A DNA stretch of 64,000 nt, from positions 53,119 to 117,118 of the forward strand of contig JBBHKE010003002.1 of the NCBI GenBank assembly GCA_037447655.1, read 5' to 3'. The translations under genes and the position numbers were made by a program. The notes under the pieces are model-generated. The model had not been told where the DNA came from and ran no database searches. It saw only the letters and a program-made list of their open reading frames with translations. Below are positions 1 through 10,561 of this stretch, piece after piece. Position 1 is the first letter of the stretch. Every line of letters starts with the position of its first letter. Source of the stretch: Zygnema cylindricum (taxonomy: Eukaryota > Streptophyta > Zygnematophyceae > Zygnematales > Zygnemataceae).

Positions 1-179
1 AACTGTCTCGCTCTGGATAACATAGGCAGCCATGGCTCTAGCTCCCTCTCGAACTTTCAGTGAATGCAACAAGTGTAGGGGCTGAAGAGAGGAGTTAGAG
101 GCAAACTGCCTTTGCTTCTTTTCTGCATTTTATTTTTTACAAAACCTAGAAAATACTAAAAGAATCTGTAATTTCTACA
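1..179 (-). mobile_element. Ty1/copia LTR fragment (start of a 3' LTR)
   Basis: On the minus strand this begins with TGTAGAAATT immediately after a purine tract (plus-strand positions 180-193), as expected for the start of a 3' LTR. It continues leftwards out of the window. The same sequence recurs at 8545-8717, the start of the LTR bounding the other minus-strand copia remnant, including a shared stretch with AAAACCTAGAAAATACTAAAAG. The RNase H coding end lies directly beside it at 180-360. Confidence 0.7.
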
Positions 180-790
180 CTCCCCTTATTTTATAGTCAC
201 TCTTTAATTTAAGACCACACTTCTCCCTGCAGAAAGTTAGTTTAGGGGAAGGCACAAGTTTGGTCATCATATCAGCTACCATTTCACTATCTGGTTTATA
301 CTCTAAACTTATTATTTTGTTTTCTACTTTCTCCTTAAAGAAGCTAAGTCTAATGTCCATGTGTTTGGCTTTTCAAAAATTGCAATGGCTGTCTGATTAT
401 CATAAAACACCTTTTGGACACCACTCTTAAGAAGACTAAGCTCACCAAGCAAAGACTTAAGCTCACCAAGCAAAGACTTGACCCACATTAATTCTTTTAC
501 AGCTGAGCAAGAAGCCATTTACCCAGCCTCCATGGTGGACTGAGCAACGACCTTTTGCTGCTTGTTGCTTTAGCATCAAGCCCTATCACCCACATACAAT
601 ACATATCCAGACGTGCACCTCCTCATAGGAGCATCCCCATAGATGACATCACTCCAACCCAACCAAATACAACCATAAATATCTAGTCCCTATGAGATAT
701 ATAAAGACTCTCTTAGCTGCCTCCCAATCCTTTCTTAGTGGAAGCATTCAAACTCCTACTTAGTACTCCTACAGCTACGGCTATATCAGG
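180..790 (-). pseudogene. Ty1/copia reverse transcriptase C-terminus and RNase H, decayed
   Basis: Minus-strand translation gives broken pieces of the copia RT/RNase H region. A SADIAVAVG-like RT tail lies near 720-780, then an EAxYMASCSAVKELMWVKSLL-type RNase H segment at 324-518 with a DNQTAIAI motif, and a VADMMTKLVPSPK tail at 180-300. Stops and frameshifts break the frame. A perfect 21-bp tandem duplication near 440-480 repeats KSLLGEL, and a deletion follows the DNQ motif. The product once belonged to the pol polyprotein of an LTR retrotransposon. It is not a functional gene now. Confidence 0.75.
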
Positions 791-799
791 GCTAAAACT

Positions 800-1236
800 C
801 TATGGGTCCATCCCCTACAGAATTCGAGATCCAAATAAGCTTATCTAGTTAGTGCTGACTTCAAGTGATACAAACCCAAATGATTGACCCCTTGACAATT
901 AAAATCCCAATACGACTTCACCCCTGTGAAATAAAACTTTTTGTGTGCTCAGTTCCACCACAAAATGCAAAGCTAGAATATGAGTTTTGGACACATTCAC
1001 CCACATTGACTCTACGGGGTCCATTCACCCACAATATTTGCAGATCCAAAGAAGCTTATCTAGTTAGTGCTGACTTCAAGTTAATACAAACCCAAATGAT
1101 TCACCCCTTGACAATCAGAACCCCAATACAAATTCACCCTTGTGAAATAAGACTTTCTGCGTGCTCAGTTCCACCACAGAATGCAAAGCTAGATTATGAG
1201 TTTTGGACACATTCACCCACTTTGACTTTCCCTTAG
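800..1236. repeat. Two-copy tandem duplication, about 215-bp period
   Basis: The block containing AAGCTTATCTAGTTAGTGCT starts near 837 and recurs near 1052, a spacing of about 215 bp. The copies share most of the intervening sequence with scattered substitutions. The 123-codon open frame over this block is itself two repeats of the same peptide, and I treat it as non-coding. The block sits between copia RT remnants and an LTR-like segment. Confidence 0.7.
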
Positions 1237-1255
1237 AAATGGAACCACCCCGGTA

Positions 1256-2078
1256 GGCAAAGACTCAGACCAAAAACACCCTAGTGTTGCTTGGACTCCC
1301 TTGAGTCCGCAACAAAAAGAATCTTTGAATTTTTTCCTATGAGCAGTAAGTTATGAGGGGTCAATGATGACCTTTTATACCAAAGAGAGGTGGCTACCAA
1401 CTAAAATTTCTAAGTCTTATCTCTCTCTAAAACTCTATCTATTGACTTACGGCACCAATCAAAATAATGTGTTGTACAGAAAAGAACAGGTGGTTGTGTA
1501 CTTTCTGTACGGCCATAGTACGACATGGCCAAAAAGTCGACACATGCGATATCTAGATTTGTTCCCGTAATCTCCGAAATTGCCGCAATCTTGTGTGATT
1601 GTGCCACGTGTCATTTGACGTGGCGATGACCGAAAACTGCCAAAACGCCCATTCCGCGATCTCGGCATCTATCGCGGTTGTTCGATCAAGATCGGCTTTT
1701 AAATCCAGCCGTTGAAAAACAATGCGCGGTATTTGTTTCGCTGTTGTAACAAATGCGTGGTATTCATTTAGTGAAGTACTGTACGCCGTACGTACGTTCA
1801 AACTGTGTCTATGTTACATGTATGTTCGCGTCGTTAAATGAATTTTTGTTATTTTACATCTTAAAGTACTTATCACATCTTATAGATGTTAGCATTGATC
1901 CTTTTCTATAAGATAAGGCTTACGGCTAAGGGTGATATGACGGACGGTAGGTACCAGGATCAAATCCTGGGTCCGTCAAATACCTTTTGGTAAATCTACC
2001 TAGATTATACTACATGTCTCTCTAGACAGCTAAGGCAACCATGACTCTAGCTCCCTCTCTAGCCTTCAATGACTACGA
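1256..2078 (-). mobile_element. Copia LTR remnant, minus orientation
   Basis: This is homologous over most of its length, in the same orientation, to 7842-8610 inside the minus-strand copia LTR. Shared blocks include the GTACGACATGGCCAAAAAGT region (near 1520 and 8055) and the TTTTGGTAAATCTACC region (near 1985 and 8515). It ends abruptly at 2078, where a plus-strand LTR starts. A short hairpin at 1935-1976 pairs TGACGGAC with GTCCGTCA around a CCAGG/CCTGG stem. It resembles a tRNA acceptor plus T-arm, and a diverged copy is at 8473-8511. Confidence 0.65.
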
Positions 2079-2891
2079 TGTTGAAATTAATCGATTTATA
2101 GAGTATTTTCTAGGCATAAAAATATTAGTATAAAAAGGAAAAAGAATACTATAGGGTGTGATAGATATATATTTAGTTAGGAGTAAACGAATTCATTTAA
2201 CTGAAACTGTATACGGCATGCATAGATATAGTTTTGTAACGCACGAAGTACGATACACTTTCGAAACGGATACCACGCATTTTGTTTCGAAACGAAAAAA
2301 ATATTGCTCAAGTATTTATAACAGCTGAGATTGCATTTCGGTTCATATCCAACGGGGAGATCTTTTCGCCTTCCCATGCACTCATCCCTATTCACTATCC
2401 TTGTGCCTCTCCTATCTGTGCATGCATGCCTGTTGGGAGGGATAAGGTCAGCAGTGGGCATTATCATTATTATGGGAAGCATTCGCATTGGTGGGTTCTT
2501 TGCAGGACGACGAGACCGGCCATTCCGGTCAGCGGGCCCTTCCCTTATGTTTCTCTGGCACGCTCGACAACAATAATCTGATTGGTCCGTACTTCAGTAG
2601 ATACAAGTTATTAGAGGGAATCAAGACTTAGAAAATTTTGGTTGGTAGTCACCTTTCTCTTTGAGAATTTGTACAAATTGGCATTTTTATTGCCTTATAA
2701 CTTATCGGCTGGTTCGCTGTTTTCAGTGATTCTTTTTGTTACGGACTCGGGGAGTCCTAGCTGCATAGGGGTGCAGTCAAACTGTCATTTTGCCTTCCTG
2801 GACAGTAGTGGTTATGGCTTGAAGTGGGTTAGTTAAATACTATCTAGAGGCTTCCTATATTCTGTGGTCGAATGGAGGACACAAAATTGCA
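2079..2891 (+). repeat. 5' LTR of the plus-strand copia element
   Basis: The start resembles the 3' LTR start (TGTT.AAAT, then GATTTA and TTTTCTAGG). The last about 300 bp (2590-2891) match 5225-5529, including GTGATTCTTTTTGTTACGGA-like and GCATAGGGGTGC segments. It is about 190 bp shorter than the 3' LTR, so internal indels separate the pair and the insertion is old. The gag ATG (2872) lies inside this LTR. Confidence 0.7.
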
Positions 2892-3786
2892 GGTTATGGG
2901 CCCACCCTCTAGGGTACCCACCTTCAATGGATCTAGGTTCATCTATTTCGAAGCCATGATGATGGGATTTTTGTGCGAAAAACGACATAGGGGTATCGTT
3001 AGTGGACAAGTGAAACGTCCACCTTCGGGAACTCCACCATGATTTGGAGGAGTAAGGTTTCTTGCAGCACCGGCTGCCTCAGCGGAGGAGGCAAATGATG
3101 GGGACAACACTGTGTCTGAAAAAGGGAAAGGGAAGGAGACACCCCTCACTCTTATTTCCACAGTACCGCCAGCGGCGACCGTGAAGATCGCAGAGAACGA
3201 TACTCAAATGTGGGAGGATTTAAACATGGCTGCCAAGAACTTTATTCTCAGGCACCTCACTCAAGCTTTGGCCACTCATCATCTTCACATTTACAAGGCT
3301 GAGGAGTTGTGGGTGAGTTTGGTTGAGATTTATAGAGCTTGAACTATTCAAGAGCTCTAGTTGGTTGAGCAAAAGCTAGTGAGTTACACTTACAAAGGAG
3401 GAAAGATGTTAGATTACTGCAATGATCTTTCTTGTTTGTATATGGAGATGGAAAGTGCCGGGTGGACAAGTACAATGAAAATGAAAGTTAACACTCTCAT
3501 CATGAAGTTACCTGACGAGTATGAGAACATAGTGTACCGAGTACAGGAAATGACTCATAGTGCATAGAATTGGAATATAGTGGTCTAGATGATACTTGTG
3601 TAGGAAAACACCATGGAGATTAGGAGAGGAGGAAAAAGCATTCAAGCTCTAGTTGCAGGAGGGGACCGATGGGGGAAGAACCTGAAAAAACCGTACAAAG
3701 GGAAAAGAGATCAGTTTGGAGGACCAAGGCCCCCAAAGGGCCTTTGTCATTTTTGCAAAAAACCGGGACACTTTATCGCAAATAAG
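2872..3786 (+). pseudogene. copia gag with zinc knuckle, decayed
   Basis: The frame starts at ATG 2872, runs through the LTR end and PBS, and reads VMGPPSRVPTFNGSRF, the N-terminal gag motif also seen in the minus-strand copy. Later segments carry gag-like NFILRHLTQALA and LVEQKLVSYTYKGGKMLDY, then a CCHC knuckle CHFCKKPGHFIA near 3745-3783. In-frame stops are visible (for example TGA at about 3041 where the sister copy has a Trp codon, and near 3340-3360). It would have been the structural protein of virus-like particles. Confidence 0.75.
2892..2906 (+). promoter_or_regulatory. Primer binding site for the initiator tRNA-Met anticodon region
   Basis: The 15 bases directly after the LTR terminal CA, GGTTATGGGCCCACC, are the exact reverse complement of GGTGGGCCCATAACC. 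As I remember it, that is the anticodon stem-loop region of plant initiator tRNA-Met. This is the geometry known for Drosophila copia, where a 5' half-tRNA primes reverse transcription, rather than the usual PBS complementary to the tRNA 3' end. Confidence 0.7.
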
Positions 3787-3787
3787 G

Positions 3788-4515
3788 AGTGATGATACTA
3801 GATGATCAGATGAGTCCAGAAGAGAGACAGTTTATGAAGTCTATTCCGTACAGACACGTTGAAGGAAGCATGATTTACTTTATGAATTGTACTAGGCCAG
3901 ACATAGCAGCAGCAGTTGGAGTCCTCACTAAGAGTCTTAATGATCCTAGGAAGAGAGACTGGGAGGCAGCCAAGAGAGTCATGAGATACCTGGTAGGAAC
4001 GAGAGATTTATGGTTAAACTTGGGAAGGGAACCAAGTGACATCACTTCTTGGAGTCATGCCAGGTATGGGGATGCACCTATGTGAAGATGCACTTCAGGT
4101 TATGTGTTGTATGTGGGGGAAGATACTTGATGTTGGAGTAGCAAGCAACAAAAGGTGGTTGCTCAATCCACTATGGAGGCTGAGTATATGGCCTCTTGTT
4201 CTGCTGTGAAAGAGCTGATGTGGGTCAAGTCTTTATTGCAAGAACTGGGGTATATAAAGAAGGGAGTGCATGAATTGTTTTGTGATAATCAGGCTGCTAT
4301 TGCAATTGCAGCTAATCCAAAACATCATTTCAAGGCTATGCATATGGATATAACGTTGAGTTTTGTGAGGGAAAAAGTTGAAAAGTAAATTGTGAATCTG
4401 GTGTATAGGGGTGATGGGGAAATGGTGGCTGATATAATGACAAAACTTGTGCCATCTCCCAAGTTCAAATACTGTATAGAAAAGTGTGGGTTAAAAGAGA
4501 AACTGAAATTAGGCT
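3788..4515 (+). pseudogene. copia RT tail and RNase H, decayed
   Basis: The translation shows the conserved RT tail (PYRHVEGSMIYFMNCTRPDI, then AVGVLTKSL and DWEAAKRVMRYLVGT). RNase H follows with VAQSTMEAEYMA, a DNQAAIAIAANPKHHF motif and a terminal tract ending near the purine tract at 4518. Stops at about 4083, 4129 and 4387 and the missing upstream RT make it inactive. It is closely related to the minus-strand remnant at 180-790. Confidence 0.8.
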
Positions 4516-4517
4516 AG

Positions 4518-4530
4518 AAAATAAGGGGAG
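4518..4530 (+). promoter_or_regulatory. Polypurine tract
   Basis: AAAATAAGGGGAG ends immediately before the TG of the 3' LTR. It is the expected plus-strand primer for this element. The minus-strand element has an equivalent tract at 180-193. Confidence 0.6.
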
Positions 4531-5529
4531 TGTTCAAATCACTGATTTAGGGAAAGTTTTTTCTAGGTCTTAATTAGATAAAAAAAACTAAAAGAAAAAG
4601 CACAAGCAGCCTACCTCCACCTTATCTCTCTAGCCCCCATACTTGTTGTAGTCACTGAAGGAGAGAGAGGGCGGTGGAGCCATGGCCGCCTCAGCTCGAT
4701 AGGCAAGACTAAAGAGTGACCTAAGTCACTCTCAACAAAATGGTTGAGTCCGGTAGGATTCGAACCTCCGACCGGCAGAGCACTGCGCAGCCGTCAGCTC
4801 TTACCGGTCTGTCGTAGAAGTCGGTTAGAATACATAGTGTTTGATAGTTATTTTAACATTAGCAAGATCATTAATTCGTTCAATGGAATAATAATAATGA
4901 CATAGAAACTAGTTGAATTTTAGTGCGTACGAAACAAATGTACTAGACATTTATTATTTTGGACGGCGAACATTAAAAGCCGGTTTGGATCCAATGGTCC
5001 ACATCATCGTCGCGATCCATGAATAGCCACCTCGGCGGTTTTTGGATGTGACATTACCTCTCAACACGTGGCAAGATATTATTGGGAAGCGGGAATCCCA
5101 GGTAGCGCGAAGACAAGTTTGGAGGAGACAGACGTCCACTCCATGGCCTTGTCGTACACAGGCCATACACAAAGTACATCGCCCCTAGTACCTTTCTGTA
5201 CTGTACAGTCTTTTGATTGGTTCGTACATCTGTAGATAGGGGTTGTTAGAGGGGTTTTAGGACTTAGAGGATTAAGGAGGTAGCCGCCTCTCTCCCTACA
5301 AGCTTCTATAAATATTGGCATCTTTCCCACTTGATAACTAATTGCCTGGTTGGGAATTTTCATTGATTCTTTTTGTTGTGGACTCAGAGGAGTCAAGACT
5401 GCATAGGGGTGCTGTCAGATTGTCTATTTGCCTGGTTGGGTAGCAGTGATCCATATTGAAATAGGGCTAGCCAAAAGCTATCTATAGGGTTTTTGAATTC
5501 AGTGATCTAATGGGGGACACAGAATTGCA
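4531..5529 (+). repeat. 3' LTR of the plus-strand copia element
   Basis: It begins TGTTCAAATC after the purine tract and ends ...GAATTGCA, matching the 5' LTR end at 2891. It includes a copy of the first gag codons (ATG near 5510), consistent with the gag start being inside the LTR. It is about 999 bp. It contains a tRNA-like insertion (about 4742-4826) that I do not find in the shorter 5' LTR. Confidence 0.75.
4742..4826 (-). other. tRNA-like segment (possible SINE head or tRNA pseudogene)
   Basis: The minus strand reads ...CGGAGGTTCGAATCCTACCGG..., a near-canonical T-arm with a TTCGAAT loop (RNA polymerase III B-box-like). A purine-rich D-arm-like part precedes it, and the segment ends ACTCAACCA. 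I could not fold a convincing cloverleaf with a clear anticodon, so I call it tRNA-derived, not a tRNA gene. Confidence 0.35.
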
Positions 5530-6715
5530 ATAAGAACTCTAGTCTTGAGATAATTTGCACAATTCATTGCTTCGGCCCAAAACTTCTTTCCTATCTACTT
5601 TTCTGACAGCATACTCCTAGCACTATCAGTCAGTGTTCTATTTAATCTTTCAGCAACACCATTCTGATAAGATTTTCAGGAACTGTCTTTTGGTGTTGTA
5701 CTCCATCTTCTCTCAGAAAATCCTCAAAGTGATTAGAGGTATACTCTCCCCCATTATCACTCCTCACTCTCTTAATAGAAGTTTTATGGAGTTTCTCACT
5801 CCATCCTTGTATTCCTTAAAAATCTGTGGGGCCTCTGCCTTATTTTTCAGGAAATACACTCTATAATATAAAGACTAATCGTCATTGATTCTCATCATAA
5901 ACAGCTTACCCCCGGGTGAAGGCACTTTGGCTGGTTTCCAAATATCACTGTGTACTAAGTCTAAAACATTTTCTCCTTTATAATTGGCTTCTTTTGGAAA
6001 GGGTAACCAGTGTGCCTTACCTTGACCTTAACCACTGTAGTCACTCATGTTTTCACTTTCCCAAAAATGAATTCTTTCCACTACTCTCATCTTTTTCATT
6101 TATTTCAACTTATCTAAATGCATAAGTCCAAGCCTCTTATGCCACAACATAATATCATGTACACCAACATAGTAAAGTTTCTTCTTTTCATTGCTTAAAA
6201 TAAGCCTAAACATCCTTTGGCACCTTTTCAGCAGTGAAATAAACTTCCTCCTCAAAGCTAACATTAAAGGTTCCCTTCGAAGTGTTAGTCTCAAAACCCT
6301 TAACATCCAACACAGACGTTGATATGAGGTTTTTGTTCAACTCTTGAATAAGCAACACATCAGAGAATATCACTATGGATGTCTTCCCTTCCACTAAGAC
6401 TTTCAAATTTACTGATCTTACCATATCAGTAGTGACTACCCTCCTATCCCCATACTCGATCTCTACAATGGGATTCTTTTTCATCTTAGTGAATAGGTGT
6501 TTGTTCTTACACATGTGCATGGAGGCACCCGAATCCACAATCCATTGTCCTTCACTTTTTAATCCACCGAAAACCCATTTTTGCTTTCGAGGAATTTCGA
6601 CCTCAGTCTTCGCCTCCAACTCCTCATCCAACAAGAGATCATCGTCCTCGTCCTTCGATTCCTCCTCGTGTACCTGAGTCACAAGAGCCATTTTTCCTTC
6701 CTCTTAGAGGTCCAC
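5530..6715 (-). pseudogene. copia protease, GAG-pre-integrase and integrase N-part, decayed
   Basis: On the minus strand a 161-codon frame (6206-6691) carries the aspartic protease core GQWIVDSGASMHMC with downstream VLLIQELNKNLISTS, typical of copia proteases. It is followed by an HDIMLWHKRLGLMHLDKL GAG-pre-integrase motif (6100-6180) and integrase-like sequence down to about 5540. The frame breaks between modules. The sequence stops at 5529, where the plus-strand LTR ends. Confidence 0.8.
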
Positions 6716-7694
6716 CGATCTGCCCCTTGTTCAACCGAAGTTCGGTTAGCTTAGTGCACTACGCCATATAGTGCCCTGGTTTCTTAAAAAAATGACAAAA
6801 ACACTTGGGAGCCCTCGGTCTGAACTCATCGGTCTGATTTTTCTGCCCCCTCTTCAATAATTTCCGACCGATTTCTTGGAATCCTAGTTCCTCTAATCGG
6901 TCCCAGCTGTCAAGGCTTACCCACTCTTTCCTCCCCTTCGAATCTCAATCATGTTCTCCGGAACGAGAATCATCCCTACCACTGTATTCCATATCCACCT
7001 TGAGTCTGGCAAGTCCTGCACACGGTTGACTATGGTCTCGAACTCATCTGGTAACTTCACGAGCAAGTAGCTAACCTTTATCTTTTCAGTTTCAACTTGT
7101 CTAGCACTCTCTAGGTCCTTAAAAAGTTTTGCGATCTCATTAGAAAAATCCAACATCTTCCCCCCTTTGTATGCATATGCGTCAATTTTCTGATCAACCA
7201 ATTGCATTGCTGAATGGTACCACTTCGGTACATCTCTATGAAAGCCACCCAAAGATCCGATGCCCTCTCTACCTGCAAATGAAGAGATGCAACCCCTTGA
7301 GAAAAATGGGGCAGGATGAAGTGCTTTGCCGCCATATTGTTGTTGTCCCACGTATCACTATCATTCTCTCTTCGTTCCTCGGAATAGGTGACATGAATGC
7401 CGAACCGGTTGCTATCGGTGTGATCGTCTCTTTCTCCTTTCCTTTGTCCACCACCTCCCCTTCCTTTGTCTCCTCCGTTGGAGATGGATCTTCATCTTTG
7501 TTGAATCTGCTTCCTCCAAACCATAGAGGGATGCCAAGACTAGATGGACGCCTCACCCGTCCACTCACTATTCCCCAAAACCTTTTTTCACATAGAGCTC
7601 CTTTCATCATACTTTCCCGGAATATGAAGCCAATTCCATTAAAGATGGGCACCCTAGAGTGTGGCCCCATAACCCGCAACTCTAAGACCTCCAT
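6716..7694 (-). pseudogene. copia gag, minus-strand copy, decayed
   Basis: The ATG at 7694 lies inside the 5' LTR, and the frame reads VMGPHSRVPIFNGIGF, matching the plus copy. Downstream in other frames are HFILPHFSQGVASLHLQV, a YKGGKMLDFSNEIAKLF segment and a knuckle remnant (CHFFKKPGHYMA, near 6760-6800). At least two frameshifts separate these. It continues into the protease remnant. Confidence 0.75.
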
Positions 7695-8717
7695 AGGTCC
7701 TCAAAGTAGGCAGCTCACATGAAGCCTCTAGGATAACCCTGACCCTTTTGTGTATCAGTAAGAATAACAACCACCGTGGCAGACAAAAAACTCTGACCAC
7801 CTTCACCTCTTTGAAGGCAAGACTCTCGTGAGAAGATAACAAAAAGAATCTCTGAATTTGCTCCCTGAGTAGTAAGTTATGGTGGGTCAAAGTTGACCTT
7901 TTGAACACAAGCCCTCTCGAAAAGAGGGTCCTATCTACGAAATTTTTCTAAGTCCGATCTCTTTCTAAAATTCTATCTACTGACGTACGGTACCAATCAC
8001 AATATTGTGTCGAGTAGAAAGGTAAAGGCGGTGGTGTACTTTGTGTACGGACATTGTACGACATGGCCAAAAAGTTGACACATGTCATATCTATATTCGT
8101 TCATGTAATTCACGAAGATGTCGCTATCCAATTTGGTTGTGCAATGTGTCAATCGATGTGGCGATAACCGCAAACCGCCAAAATCATATTCCGCGATCTC
8201 GGCTTTCTTCGCGGCCGTCCGATCGAAACCGAGTTTCAGTCTTAGCCGTCATAAATACTTGCGTGGTATTTATTTCACACTTGAAACAAATGCGAGATGT
8301 TTGTTTCGAGATGTTTCGTATCCCGTACAATACAAACTGTATCTATATCCTAGTATTCCGTTAAATGAAATAGTCTACGTGTAAACAGTTATATAGTTAT
8401 TAAACCTAATATTACGTTACACTGGTCTTAGGCATATTGGATAAATCTACCAGCTAGCGGCGACTTTGACGGACGTCATGTACCAGGTTCTAATCCTATG
8501 TCCGCCAAGTACCATTTTGGTAAATCTACCAATCTTGTGTATGTCTCCCTTTGGATAGCATAGGCAGCCATGGCTCTAGCTTCCTCTCAAACTTTCAGTG
8601 AATGCGACAAGTGTAGGAGTTGAAGAGAGGAGTTAGAGGCAGACTGCCTCTGCTTTTTTTCTGCATTTTATCTTTTACAAAACCTAGAAAATACTAAAAG
8701 AACCTTTAATTTCTACA
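7675..8717 (-). repeat. 5' LTR of the minus-strand copia element
   Basis: On the minus strand the LTR starts TGTAGAAATT at 8717 and ends at 7675, next to a diverged initiator-Met PBS (7660-7674, GGTTATGGGGCCACA, two differences from the plus copy). It is about 1043 bp. It shares sequence with 1-179 (start of an LTR) and 1256-2078 (body of an LTR). Confidence 0.7.
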
Positions 8718-8744
8718 GTGGCATTGTCAAGTTAAATACGAGGG

Positions 8745-9040
8745 TTATTCAACACTTTTTGAAATTTAGTTGAGGCGTTACTCAACCGAAAAGGCACGTT
8801 AATCATTTGCACATCAGTTTACGACCTCATGGCGTGTGTTATTTTTGTGGATCATTTCCATTCCTCGAAAGTCGTTCTCTCTTTTTTGGTTATAAGGTAA
8901 TTTGTTGAAACCTTTGACGAATTTGGAGCTTGATACGCGACTCGTTGGAGGGTCCATGACGTGTATCATATGTAAGGTGACATGTTTGCGAGCGCTGATA
9001 TCTCTCTTTTGAAGGCTAACACGATATTTAATTCGACAAC
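8745..9040 (-). pseudogene. Ty3/gypsy-type reverse transcriptase remnant
   Basis: Minus-strand translation gives INVPFRLSNASTKFQKVLN, a decayed form of the RT motif MPFGLxNAPATFQ. It is preceded in broken frames by pieces resembling the upstream RT region (around KERTTFEEW). Stops are frequent and I cannot delimit the element. This motif order is that of Ty3/gypsy RT. A pararetrovirus origin is less likely but not excluded. Confidence 0.5.
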
Positions 9041-9049
9041 CAAGCTTTT

Positions 9050-9941
9050 ACTAACATTATTTTTTTGATGTGGAATTAAATCTTGATACGTGTTTTTCCA
9101 CCTCCACTAGTTTGTTAAGACCCTAATTTTGGCCTTACCAAAGAATTCCACCAAAGAAACCATTATCACAAACTCGTTTGAAAGTTTTAGCGCGAATGCC
9201 TATATCGTTACCCGATTGATTTTTTCGGAAGTTTATACTTTGTAAATGATAACTTTAATACCATGAGCGCTTTTTCTCCCATAAATTTTGGTGATAAATC
9301 ATAGTTGTACCTCACGGTTTTCAAACCGAAAACAATGATGAATCCCTTGAAATTACCTCTTTTAAGTCGGCAAACTTAATAAGGTTAGAAGCTTCACAAT
9401 TCAACATCCGATATAGGCAATAACACCAAAGCCGAAGTGTTAACTCGCGCTGCTCTAATATGCGTCTGTAGATATTACCTGAATTTTGCCTAGTCTTTGA
9501 AAAAATGGCAGCCACTTCAACAATAACTAAAACAAGAAAGGTGGAAGGTGAGGTAGGCTGAAACTTGCAATTAGAATCAGTCCGTGAAAGGCGAATAATA
9601 ATGTTGAATTATTCACGAAAAGGAAGACCTATATAAATAATCCCTTTTGTTTACTCGTACTCATAATTTTGAAGACAAGTCGCGAGAATAAAAGCCAAAA
9701 AAACGAAATAAGGGAGTCGCACGAATATGGTGGACACGATCAATGCGAAAAATCGAATTAAAACCGTCCATTTTGATACGAAATAAAATGTCCTAAAAAA
9801 ATGAAAAATCCTTTCTTGTTGCCTACCGCACGCATATTTGGGCACAAATGGGAAGAGAAAAGACCGATGCCGGAAAACGAGATCGGGAGGCCGTGGCCCA
9901 AATGTTAAGAAGCGACATGGAAACAGCGTGAAGGAAAACCA
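9050..9941. other. Unassigned stretch
   Basis: I see no convincing gene. Short open frames (under 65 codons) have no recognisable motif. It may continue the gypsy remnant on its left. Confidence 0.3.
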
Positions 9942-10561
9942 AAAGTAGGCGTTTTTATGGTAGGCCTTTAGTCGACGCCTTTATCGTAAGTTGTGTTATG
10001 GGCATTTCATGTGATATTCTTAGATCGCTACTTTGAACAGAGACCGTCCGATCGTCCGAATCTGACGGTGTAAATAATTTTTTTTGGTCCGAATGTTTTA
10101 ATTGGTCCAATTTTTGGTCATGATGTTTTAATTGGTCCGAATAGGTCCGAATACAATATGGGTCTTAAGGTCATATTTTATATTTTGCATACAATAGGCA
10201 TATTGTATGGGCCTACTTTCACCAACTTTTGAACTATAACCCCCCCCCCCCAAAAAAGAAAGACTTCTGTACGGCACAGATTAACCGTCAGGGCACTAGC
10301 TGAAATCATACGGAACGATGAACTGATTTGTAGGTCCTATGGGACGAATCGGTACAAACTTCCAATCATTCACAGCTTGCGGCGTAGCAGAAAACTACAA
10401 AATTTAAGAAATTATCGGAAAAAACAAAATTATTCGGACCACCAAAATAGAGCCCTACAAAAAAGTGCAATGATTACGAAAGCCGCGGGAGAGTTCCATA
10501 ATTTTTTGAGGATCAACATTTTTTTGCAACTTCCGTACGCCTCTACTTTTTTTTTTACTAA

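Larger units (their letters stand above)
2079..5529 (+). mobile_element. Internally deleted Ty1/copia retrotransposon, plus strand
   Basis: Two LTR-like ends flank gag and RT/RNase H sequence in plus orientation. The left end begins TGTTGAAATT at 2079 and the right LTR begins TGTTCAAATC at 4531, directly after a purine tract (4518-4530). Both LTR copies end in TTGCA (2891 and 5529). The interior goes straight from a gag zinc knuckle (about 3750-3780) to the RT C-terminus (3788), so protease, integrase and most of RT are deleted. Flanking 5-mers (TACGA and ATAAG) do not match. The flanks are different parts of minus-strand copia elements, which suggests rearrangement after insertion. Confidence 0.8.

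Noticed and set aside
865-1236. 123-codon plus-strand frame
   Set aside because: It is two copies of a 215-bp tandem repeat within retrotransposon debris.
1931-1980. Possible tRNA gene at the TGACGGAC/GTCCGTCA hairpin
   Set aside because: Only acceptor-like and T-arm-like stems are present. There is no D-arm or anticodon arm, and a diverged copy is part of the LTR at 8473-8511.
8745-9040. Endogenous pararetrovirus
   Set aside because: Only the RT motif is visible, with no movement or coat protein signature, and Ty3/gypsy is the simpler reading.
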